A stretch of DNA of 64,000 nucleotides from assembly GCA_963737555.1 (NCBI GenBank), contig CAVTTB010000003.1, positions 62,001-126,000 of the forward strand. The letters run 5' to 3'. Below are positions 8,359 through 16,370 of the stretch, in pieces; position 1 is the first letter of the stretch, and the number at the start of each line of letters is the position of its first letter. The position numbers and the translations under genes are program-made. The notes under the pieces are model-generated. The model did no database searches and was not told the DNA's origin. It was given only the letters and a program-made list of their open reading frames with translations. Source of the DNA: JAHJQQ01 sp963737555 (GTDB lineage Bacteria; Pseudomonadota; Gammaproteobacteria; Thiohalobacterales; Thiohalobacteraceae).

Positions 8359-9106
8359 CGCGACGCCGCTGGTCTACAGCAATTTCATCACCAGCCTCGA
8401 CGGCCGCATCGCCCTGCCGCGACCAGGCCAGGCCTCGCACGGCGTACCCGCGGCGATCGGCAACGCCCGCGACTGGCGGCTCTACCAGGAACTCGCCGCG
8501 CAGGCCGATCTGCTGATCACCAGCGCGCGCTATTTCCGCCAGTATGCCAGCGGCGAGGCGCAAGACACGTTGCCCGTCGGCACCGGCGAGCGTTTCGCCG
8601 ATCTGCGCGCCTGGCGTCTCGAACAGGGTCTGAGCGCGCAACCCGACATCGCCGTGTTCAGCGCGAGCCTCGACATTCCTCAGGCCGCCCTGCAGGCCTA
8701 TAACACGCGCCGCGTGCATGTGCTGACCGGGCAAAACGCCGACGCCGCGAAGATCGCCGCGTTGCGTGCGCAAGGCATCGAAGTGCATCTCGCCGGCGCG
8801 GGCACCAACGTTGAGGGCGCACTCGCCATCCAGACACTGCAGCAACTGGGGTATCGGCGCATGTATGTCATCGCCGGCCCAGCGGTGTTCCATACGCTGG
8901 TGCGCGCCGGCATGCTGCAACGCCTGTATCTCACCTTCGCGCACCGCCTCCTCGGCGGCGAAGACTTCGACAGCTTGACCTGGGGTTCGGAACTGCAACC
9001 GGCACCGCAACTGCGGTTGCGCTCGCTGTTCTACGATGCCTATGCACCGGACGATGCCGGCCAATTGCTGACCTGCTACGACTTGCCTGAAACGCTCAGC
9101 ACCTAA
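8261..9106 (+). CDS. RibD C-terminal-type (pyrimidine deaminase/reductase family) reductase
   Basis: A 281-residue stand-alone protein of the RibD-C/dihydrofolate-reductase-like fold. It shows YSNFITSLDGRIAL near the N-terminus (substrate and NADPH pocket), LLITSARYFRQYA, and GTNVEGALAIQTLQQLGYRR followed by VIAGPAVFHTLVRAG, typical of RibD-C. Family members reduce the ribosyl moiety of a riboflavin-pathway pyrimidine intermediate, but stand-alone copies away from rib genes often have other roles. No other riboflavin gene is near. It overlaps the TauE-like gene at its start and the convergent cysteine-cluster gene at its stop (4 bp). Confidence 0.8.
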   Translation: MSNDLLQLYPPPSSPLPLPRLYLEHPLHRLTADATPLVYSNFITSLDGRIALPRPGQASHGVPAAIGNARDWRLYQELAAQADLLITSARYFRQYASGEAQDTLPVGTGERFADLRAWRLEQGLSAQPDIAVFSASLDIPQAALQAYNTRRVHVLTGQNADAAKIAALRAQGIEVHLAGAGTNVEGALAIQTLQQLGYRRMYVIAGPAVFHTLVRAGMLQRLYLTFAHRLLGGEDFDSLTWGSELQPAPQLRLRSLFYDAYAPDDAGQLLTCYDLPETLST

Positions 9107-9531
9107 GCCAAACCCGCCTCATAGGCACGCTGCGCCATCAACGCCGCACGCACCTGCGCCAAGGGCACGACAGCACCGCGACCTATGCCTTCACAGCGCG
9201 CCGCCTCGGCACGCCACGTCGCCGCGCTACGCAGCACCTCGGGCCAGAACGGATAGGTGCGGCATTGCATCGGCCGCGTGGCATACACCCGGCAACGTCC
9301 CTGCGCATCCAGAAAACTGCAGCGCCCCGTGTCGCCCAAGCGCACGGTAAGTTCGCCGCTGTCCAGACGTTTGAGATAGCGGCGGCGAAACCAATCCGTG
9401 CTCAACGCCAACTCGGCACGTATGCGTTCAGCCTCCTGCACAGTGAGAAACACGTGATACTCACCACCGCCGGAACAGCAGCGACCGCATTGAGTGCACT
9501 CGAAATGCAGGTTCTCAGACTCGTGCAGCAT
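9103..9531 (-). CDS. YkgJ-family cysteine-cluster protein
   Basis: A 142-residue protein of the zinc- or iron-chelating CxxCxxCC family. It has FECTQCGRCCSGGGEYHVF near the N-terminus, then GRCSFLDAQGRCRVYATRP and MQCRTYPFWP. These cysteines fit the family pattern thought to bind metal; no enzymatic role is established. The ATG at 9531 is preceded by GGGAAAG, a better ribosome-binding site than at the upstream in-frame start at 9612, so the N-terminal 27 codons of the longer frame are left out. It is divergent from the Nudix gene and convergent with the RibD-like gene. Confidence 0.8.
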   Translation of the reverse strand: MLHESENLHFECTQCGRCCSGGGEYHVFLTVQEAERIRAELALSTDWFRRRYLKRLDSGELTVRLGDTGRCSFLDAQGRCRVYATRPMQCRTYPFWPEVLRSAATWRAEAARCEGIGRGAVVPLAQVRAALMAQRAYEAGLA

Positions 9532-9625
9532 GTGCTTTCCCGTCGGGTAAATGTTGCGGCAGTTGCTGTCGGCCGCGCCTCCTGTGTATGGTAACGCGAA
9601 ACCGCGGTTCACTTGGAGGCCTCCG

Positions 9626-10165
9626 TTGAACGCACGCCGCTCACTCTATCAGGGCCAGGTCGTCGACCTGGGTATTGAAGCCGTGCGCTTACCGGATGGC
9701 CGTAGTCTCGAACTGGAAGTCGTCAGACATCCGGGCGGTGCCGCGATCGTGGCATTGAATGCGCAACAGGAACTCTGCCTGCTGCGCCAGTACCGACATG
9801 CGGGTGGCGGCTGGCTGTGGGAACTACCCGCCGGCAAGCTCGAACCCGGCGAAGCGGCACTGGCGACAGCGCAACGTGAACTCGAAGAAGAGGCCGGTGT
9901 GCGGGCGCAACACTGGCAGACGCTCGCCAATGTACTGACCACACCGGGCTTCTGCGACGAGGTGATCCATCTGTTTCTGGCCCGCGAACTACAGCACGTC
10001 CCCGCACAACACCAGGAACACGAATGCATCGAAGTGCATTGGCTCCCCTTCAAGCAAGCACTCGACATGGCGCGACATGGCGACATCCGCGACGCCAAGA
10101 CCCTGCTCGGGTTGTTTTACACCGCCACACTGAACGGCGATCCCGCCCTGATCAAGGCCTCCTGA
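9626..10165 (+). CDS. Nudix hydrolase, ADP-ribose pyrophosphatase-like
   Basis: A 179-residue Nudix protein. The Nudix box is intact: GKLEPGEAALATAQRELEEE, then AGV, fitting GX5EX7REUXEEXGU. The N-terminal strand region (LYQGQVVDLGIEAVRLPDG) and TTPGFCDEVIHLFLA resemble ADP-ribose pyrophosphatases (NudF/ADPRP type), which hydrolyse ADP-ribose to AMP and ribose-5-phosphate. The TTG at 9626 is taken as start because GGAGG (9615-9619) lies 6 nt upstream; the longer frame from 9551 has no such site. The next gene begins 1 nt after its stop, so the two are probably co-transcribed. Confidence 0.88.
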   Translation: MNARRSLYQGQVVDLGIEAVRLPDGRSLELEVVRHPGGAAIVALNAQQELCLLRQYRHAGGGWLWELPAGKLEPGEAALATAQRELEEEAGVRAQHWQTLANVLTTPGFCDEVIHLFLARELQHVPAQHQEHECIEVHWLPFKQALDMARHGDIRDAKTLLGLFYTATLNGDPALIKAS

Positions 10166-10166
10166 T

Positions 10167-10859
10167 ATGTCGCACAACCCGATACTTGAAAGCCTGCCCA
10201 ATCGCCTTAGCGAAGAGGCCACCCAATTCCTGATCGATTTTGGCCGTCGCCATCAGTTCAACAACGGCGACACCGTGGTGCGCGAGGGCGCGTCCTGCAA
10301 CGCGGTGTACATCGTGCTCGCCGGCCGTGCCCGCATCGTAAAAAATGATGCGCGGGGTAACAGCAATATCATAGCGCTCGCCGAGAAGGGCTCGATCATC
10401 GGCGAGATGGCTGTGTTCATGGATTTGAAACGCTCCGCCAGCATTCTCGCCGACGGGCCGCTCACGCTACTGGAGTTGGCCAATGCGGATTTCGCAACCG
10501 CCTTGCAGCATTTCCCGGCACTGAGCGTGCGCATGCTGCGTTCATTGTCGGTGAAACTCAACGACATCAATCAGCGTCTGGTGGGCAGTCTGCAATGCCA
10601 GCATCTGCTGTATGTGGGGATGCGGCTATTGGCGCAGCAAGCGCACACCGCGGAGGGTGAGACAACGTTGAAAATAAATCTCGAAAGCTTAGCTGAACAG
10701 GCGGGCGTACAAACGTTGGATATCACCAATGCACTGCTTACCTTCCAACGACTGGAGCTGATCAGCGACTTGAGTTTCGGCGACAATGATCATGCGCACT
10801 GCCGCCTGAAAACGACAGAACTCAATGCATTCCTCGACCGTGGCGCGCGCGAAGTCTGA
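10167..10859 (+). CDS. Crp/Fnr-type cyclic-nucleotide-binding regulator
   Basis: A 230-residue protein. The N-terminal half is a cNMP-binding beta-barrel (FNNGDTVVREGASCNAVYIV, then IIGEMAVFMDLKRSASI, resembling the phosphate-binding cassette). A dimerisation helix follows (ALSVRMLRSLSVKLNDINQRL), then a C-terminal helical region that would be the DNA-binding domain, although a clear helix-turn-helix is weak (LAEQAGVQTLDITNALLTF). No FNR-type cysteine cluster is present. It lies 1 nt downstream of the Nudix gene and is probably in its operon. Ligand and targets unknown; it could act by protein contact rather than on DNA. Confidence 0.72.
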   Translation: MSHNPILESLPNRLSEEATQFLIDFGRRHQFNNGDTVVREGASCNAVYIVLAGRARIVKNDARGNSNIIALAEKGSIIGEMAVFMDLKRSASILADGPLTLLELANADFATALQHFPALSVRMLRSLSVKLNDINQRLVGSLQCQHLLYVGMRLLAQQAHTAEGETTLKINLESLAEQAGVQTLDITNALLTFQRLELISDLSFGDNDHAHCRLKTTELNAFLDRGAREV

Positions 10860-10883
10860 AGCCACACGCACCACGGCCGAAGA

Positions 10884-12500
10884 TCATGGCAGTTTGAAGC
10901 GATTAACAACCGCTTGCAGTTGCTCGGCTAAACGACCGAGATCTTCGCCGGCCGTGGCGGTCTGTGCGGCACCGGAAGCGGTCTGCTCCACCACCTGACT
11001 GATATTGATGATGTTGCGATTGATCTCTTCAGCGACGGCGCCCTGCTCTTCGGCGGCACTGGCGATTTGCGTCGACATATCATGTATGGTCGAGACCGCG
11101 GCACGAATACTGTCCAGCGAACGACCCGCCTGACCCGCCTGGGCCACGCTGGCTTCGGCCTGAGAACGGCCTTCGTGCATGACGCGCACGGCCTCACGCG
11201 CACCGTACTGAAGCTTTTCGATCATCTGCTGAATCTCTCGCGTCGACTCCTGAGTGCGTTGTGCCAAGGTACGCACCTCGTCGGCGACCACGGCAAAACC
11301 GCGCCCTTGCTCGCCCGCGCGCGCCGCCTCGATGGCCGCATTCAGCGCCAGCAGATTGGTCTGCTCGGCAATGCCTTTGATGACGTCGAGCACCGCGCCG
11401 ATATTGTTGCTGTCGGTCTCCAAGCGGCCGATGGCGTCCGCGCCCTTGCGCACTTCGTCGGCCAGCTTGCCGATGGACGCAATCGTCTGTTTGACCACCT
11501 GGCTGCCATTGCCGACCTCTTGATCGGCCTGACTCGCCGCGCTGGCCGCCGCTGCGGTGTTGCGCGCGACTTCGTGCACGGTCGCGGTCATTTCGTTCAT
11601 CGCCGTGGCAACCTGTTCGGTCTCGCTGTGCTGTTGCTGCACACCCATGCTGGTATGTTCGACAATCGCGCTCATGGTTTCGACCGACGCGTTGACTTTA
11701 CGGGTTACCTCGGCAATTTCCTGGATACGGCGCGTCAGCTTACCCTGCATGGCTTTGATGGCCTCGGCCAAGCGGCCGACTTCGTCCTTATAACCCGTCT
11801 GCGGCACATCACCGGTGAGATCGTTATCCGCGATGCGCAGCGTCTGCTCGGTCAAACTATGCAAAGGACGGATCGCGCGGATCAACAGCCACAGTCCGAG
11901 CAACAAGATGCCGCCACCGATCACCGCCAGGAGCGTGATATTGCGGCCGGCCGCATCCGATAGGTTGGATGACTTTTGCAACAGCGTGGTACTGGTCGCG
12001 GTCGCGCGCGCCAACAACTCTTTAACCTGGTTGGTTATCGACTCGGCCGCCGCATCGAAGTCGCTCATCATGGCATTGCCACCTTGCGGACCGAGATCGA
12101 CATAGGCCTGAGCCATGCGCTTGCCTACCGCATAGTAGGCATCCAAACGCGTGCCCATGTCGGCATAGAACGCAGTATTCCCGGCATCCATGGCCGCCAG
12201 CTCGGACAGCCCCTGTTTGGCGAGTTGATAATGCTCCTCCGCGGCGGTGAAGCCGTCGTTCAGACCGTCCTGACCGCGTGTCGCACTGATATCCGTCAGC
12301 CACTGCTGAATCTGCACGACATGAATGCGGAATTCCTGCGCACCCATGAGGAAGGGTATGCCGTGGGTGCTGAACTCGGTGTTCACACTGTTGATGGACC
12401 GGGTCGCACGGAATGTCTCGATAACCACTGACGACACACAGATGACCAGCACGACAGCAAGAACCTGCGCCTTTCTCAAGAGGGAAGTATTATTAAACAT
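10884..12500 (-). CDS. Methyl-accepting chemotaxis protein
   Basis: A 538-residue transmembrane chemoreceptor: TM1 near residues 8-28, a periplasmic helical sensor region to about 185, TM2 (NITLLAVIGGGILLLGLWLL), a HAMP domain (RPLHSLTEQTLRIADNDLTG), and the cytoplasmic signalling coiled coil with the invariant hairpin tip EQTNLLALNAAIEAARAGE. It relays ligand binding to CheA/CheW; no che genes are in the window, so it is an orphan receptor here. Start ATG at 12500 rather than 12518, because AAAGGAG lies at good spacing only for the second ATG. Ligand unknown. Confidence 0.93.
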   Translation of the reverse strand: MFNNTSLLRKAQVLAVVLVICVSSVVIETFRATRSINSVNTEFSTHGIPFLMGAQEFRIHVVQIQQWLTDISATRGQDGLNDGFTAAEEHYQLAKQGLSELAAMDAGNTAFYADMGTRLDAYYAVGKRMAQAYVDLGPQGGNAMMSDFDAAAESITNQVKELLARATATSTTLLQKSSNLSDAAGRNITLLAVIGGGILLLGLWLLIRAIRPLHSLTEQTLRIADNDLTGDVPQTGYKDEVGRLAEAIKAMQGKLTRRIQEIAEVTRKVNASVETMSAIVEHTSMGVQQQHSETEQVATAMNEMTATVHEVARNTAAAASAASQADQEVGNGSQVVKQTIASIGKLADEVRKGADAIGRLETDSNNIGAVLDVIKGIAEQTNLLALNAAIEAARAGEQGRGFAVVADEVRTLAQRTQESTREIQQMIEKLQYGAREAVRVMHEGRSQAEASVAQAGQAGRSLDSIRAAVSTIHDMSTQIASAAEEQGAVAEEINRNIINISQVVEQTASGAAQTATAGEDLGRLAEQLQAVVNRFKLP

Positions 12501-12712
12501 GGCGGCTCCTTTACCCATGACCCCATAGACAGAGTGACCCTTCTATGGCGACTTCGAAAACTAATCCTTGAGTTATAGACGGTTAAATCGCCCGCGGCAG
12601 CACACCCTTAACCGCCATTCGGTCAGGGGCAGCACGGGCAAATATCCTCAGGGACTTGTTGGCGCAGGCTTTCTAGGGCCGCATAGCGGGGCCGGCGTAC
12701 TGGCCAGAGCGC

Positions 12713-15368
12713 TCAGCCACGCTCGTTGAGCAGGGTCCGGAGCTCCGGGATACAGGAGCCGCAATTGGTCCCGGCTTGGAGTTGCGCGCCGATAGCCTCG
12801 ACCGAGGTCAAGCCGTGTTTCCGGATCGCCTCGATCAACGTGTTGCGGCCAACATTGAAACAGGCACAGACGGTACGCCCGCGGTCAGTCTCGCCGCGGG
12901 GTGGTTTACCACTCAGCAAGCTGGCGCGCTGGACGGGATCGATCGTCTCCAGGGCGAATAATTCCGCCAGCCAATCGCGCGGCGGTAAATCGCAGCTGGC
13001 ACCGATGAACACGCAACTCTCCAAGCGCCCGGAGACCAGCCGCGCCGCGCGGTAACGGTTGGCGGCGTGGTCGAAGTACTCCGTCCACTCCACGTGTTGG
13101 TCCGCCGCGCACAACAGCTCCCGCGCATAGCGGGCCCAATCGGCCGCCAGTTCCGTGCCGGCGATCTCATAACGCCAGAAACCGTTGCCTTTGGCGCAAG
13201 CCCAATAATCGGGATGGCGCAATTCCAGCTTCCGACGCGAGAGCAGAAAGCCATACCAGGTTGCGGCATAAGGCTGCACACGAACCGGGGTGAATTTGAA
13301 TTCGGGCTGTCCGGAAATCGGATCGGTGTGCGGGCCGATCAGACAATCCACTGAGGACAGACTGGAAAACTGATGACTCCAATGGATGGGTATGAAGACG
13401 CAACCGGGTCGCTGCGCGGTACTGATCCGCACCCGCACTACCGCGCTCCCCCACTGACTGGTGACTTCCACCAAAGCGGAATCACGAAGTTGATAGCGAG
13501 CCGCATCGTCCGGATGCAGTTCTGCATAAGGCTCGATAACGTGCGCGGACAAGCGCGCCGATTTCCCAGTACGCGTCAGCGTGTGCCAGTGATCGCGCAC
13601 GCGACCGCTGTTGAGAATCAGCGGGAATTTTGCATCGACCGCGCTCGCCGGGGCCGTGCCCGCAATGGCGATCATGCGCGCGCGGCGATTGGGCGTAAAA
13701 AAACGCCCCTCCGCAAACAAACGCGCGGCCGGCTTGCCGGACACCGGTTGCGGCCACTGCACGGGTTGCAACTCGGCATACTGCACCGCGTCCAAACCCG
13801 CCAAGGCGCCGATATCAAAATCGCGTTGACTGTTATTCTCGAATGCCGACAGCCGCGCATGTTCGACAAACACCTGCGCCACCGACGGATAGTCGAAGTG
13901 CGCCGCATAGCCCATGCGCTTGGCGACCTCGCTGACGATCCACCAATCCGGCTTGGCCGCGCCCGAACTGTTCAAGAAAGCGCGTTGGCGCGAAATGCAG
14001 CGCTCCGAATTGGTCACCGTGCCGTCCTTCTCACCCCAGGCCTGCGCAGGTAACAAGACGTGCGCATACGCTGTGGTATCGGTGTTGCGCACACAATCAG
14101 ACACCACCAAAAACTCGCACTGACTCAGCGCCTGTCGAACCCGATCGCTGTTGGGCAGGCTGACGGCCGGATTAGTGGCCATTACCCACAGCGCCTTGAT
14201 TTTTCCGCAGGCCACGGCCTCGAACATTTCGACAGCCTTCAGGCCAGCGCGCTGCGCAATCACCGGACTATCCCAGAAGCGTTGCACGCGTTCGGTGTGC
14301 TCGGGATTGTCCAGTTCCATATGCGCAGCCAACTGATTCGCCAAGACCGCCCACTTCACGGCCACCCATCGCATTGGGCTGACCGGTCATGGAAAACGGG
14401 CCCATACCGACGCGGCCGATGCGCCCGGTGAACAGATGGCAATTGATGATGCTGTTGACCTTGTCGGTGCCCATCGAGAATTGATTGATGCCTTGTGAAT
14501 ACACCGTCACGACACGTTCGGTGCGGGCAAACAATCGATAGAATTCTGCGATAGATTCAACACTCAAACCGCAGCGGAGCGCCACGGCTTCAATGTCCGG
14601 CGCATCCACACGCGCAGCCGCCAGCGCCTCTTCGGCACCCTCGACAGCATGGTTCAAGAACAGCGTATTGGCTTCACCCTGTTGTTGCAGATAGACCAGC
14701 AGCCCATTGAACAGCGTGGCATCCGTGCCCGGGGCGATGGCCAGATGCAAATCCGCACTGTCGCAGGTACTGGTCTTGCGCGGATCGATCACCACCACCA
14801 CAAGATCAGGGTTATCGCGTTTAGCCTTGACGATGCGCTGATAGATGACGGGATGGCACCAAGCCAGATTGGAGCCTGCCAGCACGATCAGCTTGGCGCG
14901 TTCCAAATCCTCGTAGTTGCATGGCACAGTGTCAGCGCCAAAGGCACGCTTGTAGCCGGCCACTGCCGAAGACATGCACAGCCGCGAATTGGTGTCGATG
15001 TTGGCGCTACCGATGAAGCCCTTCATGAGTTTGTTGGCAACGTAATAATCTTCGGTGAGCAACTGACCGGAGACATAGAAGGCCACGGCATCGGGACCGT
15101 GCTCACGAATCACGGTCTGGAAACGTTCGGCTACATAGCCTAATGCGCCATCCCAATCGGTGGGTGAGCCATAAATCTCCGGCTGCAATAATCGACCTTC
15201 GAGATCGACTGTCTCGCCGAGCGCGGCGCCCTTGGAACAGAGTCGTCCATAATTGGCAGGGTGCTCAGGATCGCCTTTAACCGTGACTGCGCCGTCGGTT
15301 CCGATCTGCGCCAACACGCCGCAGCCGACGCCGCAGTAAGGACAGGTGGTTTTGATGGGTTGAGTCAT
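12713..15368 (-). CDS. nasA: Assimilatory nitrate reductase catalytic subunit, with C-terminal BFD-like domain; one frameshift
   Basis: Reduces nitrate to nitrite in the cytoplasm using a bis-MGD molybdenum cofactor. The N-terminus has the [4Fe-4S] motif CPYCGVGCGV; then come GRLCSKGAALGETV, NTNSRLCMSSAVAGYKRAFG-type cofactor segments and TGQPNAMGGREVGG. The C-terminal 60 residues (TVCACFNVGRNTLIEAI ... TNCGSCIPELR) form a BFD-like [2Fe-2S] domain as in Klebsiella-type NasA. The reading frame breaks near 14350: one extra T in GGTCTTGGCG (minus strand) where GGTCTGGCG restores the frame into ANQLAAHMEL. With that base removed the protein is about 885 residues and complete. Last gene of the nas operon. 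Start ATG 15368; the upstream TTG at 15386 is possible. Confidence 0.9.
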
Positions 15369-15467
15369 GGACACGGCAATGATCAAATAATCTCGAATTA
15401 ACCCGTCATTTATGGACGGACGTGATAGGGACTTTGCGCTCGCGTCCGCACCGCATGAAGGGTCGCT

Positions 15468-15809
15468 CTACATGTCCAGCATCAGTTTGAGCGGCTTACG
15501 CATGCCAGCGATCTTGCATGCCTGCTGACCATAGCCATAGGGAAACAACTGATACAGATATTTTCGCGTCGCCTTTTCTGCGCCCAACTGCTCGCGCATC
15601 GCCTTCAGTGCGTAGCGTGCCTCAGGTACAGATTGGCGGAACTCGAAGTATTCGCGCACGAAGCGCACCACGGTCCAGCGATCCTCGCTGAGTGGAACTT
15701 CCTCGCGACGCGCGATTTCCTCGGCCAGCGCTTCCGACCAATCACTTGGATCGAGGAGGAAACCTTCGTTGTCGGTCGCCAGCGTGCGGCCATCGAATAC
15801 CAGTGGCAT
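15468..15809 (-). CDS. DsrC/TusE-family protein lacking the C-terminal cysteine
   Basis: A 113-residue DsrC/TusE/gamma-subunit family protein, full length (LDPSDWSEALAEEIARREEV, RFVREYFEFRQSVPEARYAL, YLYQLFPYGYGQQACKIAGM). DsrC and TusE carry sulfur on a penultimate cysteine; here the tail ends KPLKLMLDM with no cysteine. Only the inner cysteine (Cys98) remains, so it cannot act as a standard persulfide carrier. Such single-cysteine members have been called RspA-like and suspected regulators. It sits 3 bp downstream of nirD and upstream of nasA, clearly inside the nitrate operon. DsrAB and NirB are siroheme reductases of one superfamily, so a partner role with NirB is worth considering (inference). 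Confidence 0.85.
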   Translation of the reverse strand: MPLVFDGRTLATDNEGFLLDPSDWSEALAEEIARREEVPLSEDRWTVVRFVREYFEFRQSVPEARYALKAMREQLGAEKATRKYLYQLFPYGYGQQACKIAGMRKPLKLMLDM

Positions 15810-15812
15810 CGC

Positions 15813-16193
15813 TTACGCCTTCGCTGCGGTTGAATTCGGGCAGCCTTCATCCGGCGTCAGCGACAACATGATCCGGCCATCTTCGACCGTGACGGCAAAA
15901 CGCGCCGCGCAGCCTTCGTCAGGGGCGACGGCCGAACCCGTGTCGAGATGAATCTTCCAATCGTGTAACGGACAGGTCACCCGCTTGCCATGCACAATGC
16001 CTTGCGACAGTGGGCCACCCTTATGCGGACACTTGTCGCGCAGGGCGAAGATCTCATCATCCGCCGTGCGGAACACCGCGATATCACCTTCTGCAGTGCG
16101 CACCACGCGCGCACCAAGGCGCGGGATATCGCTCAACACACCAACCTCGATCCATTCGCAATTCGTCGCGTTCACTTTCTCTGCCTGTTTCAT
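15813..16193 (-). CDS. nirD: Nitrite reductase small subunit (Rieske-type)
   Basis: A 126-residue partner of NirB in NADH-dependent nitrite reduction to ammonium. It has a complete Rieske-like motif pair, CPHKGGPLSQG and CPLHDWKIHLDTG, supplying the Cys-X-His and Cys-X2-His ligands of a [2Fe-2S] cluster; many enterobacterial NirD proteins lack these ligands. A long 177-bp gap holding a hairpin and dispersed repeats separates it from nirB. The DsrC-like gene follows within 3 bp. Confidence 0.92.
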   Translation of the reverse strand: MKQAEKVNATNCEWIEVGVLSDIPRLGARVVRTAEGDIAVFRTADDEIFALRDKCPHKGGPLSQGIVHGKRVTCPLHDWKIHLDTGSAVAPDEGCAARFAVTVEDGRIMLSLTPDEGCPNSTAAKA

Positions 16194-16218
16194 TATTTAA
16201 CTCCTAGGATTCTGGATG

Positions 16219-16365
16219 TAGCCTGGGTCGAACGTAGTGAACGGCCGCTTTTGTCGACATGAAATGGCGGCAAAAGCTTTATAAACAATCCAGTTCATTG
16301 CTGTAAGAATGCCGTGACGGCATTCTTCCAACCCGGGTTGCGCTGCGCTTCACCCAGGCCACATG
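16219..16365. repeat. nirB-nirD intercistronic hairpin flanked by dispersed-repeat arms
   Basis: Centre: GAATGCCG (16307-16314), TGA, CGGCATTC (16318-16325), a perfect 8-bp stem with no T-run. Flanks: TAGCCTGGGTCGAACGTAGT (from about 16219) and its degenerate reverse complement around 16336-16365 (ACCCGGGTTGCGCTGCGCTT). These look like arms of the widespread AGCCTGGGTGAAGCGCAGC dispersed repeat of Gammaproteobacteria, with a variant at 57756-57786. It could stabilise or process the nirB transcript end. Seen in sequence; role inferred. Confidence 0.55.
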
Positions 16366-16370
16366 AACAA

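Noticed and set aside
11067..11963. 298-codon plus-strand frame
   Set aside because: Antisense to the chemoreceptor coiled coil; repetitive composition reflects the heptads of that gene.
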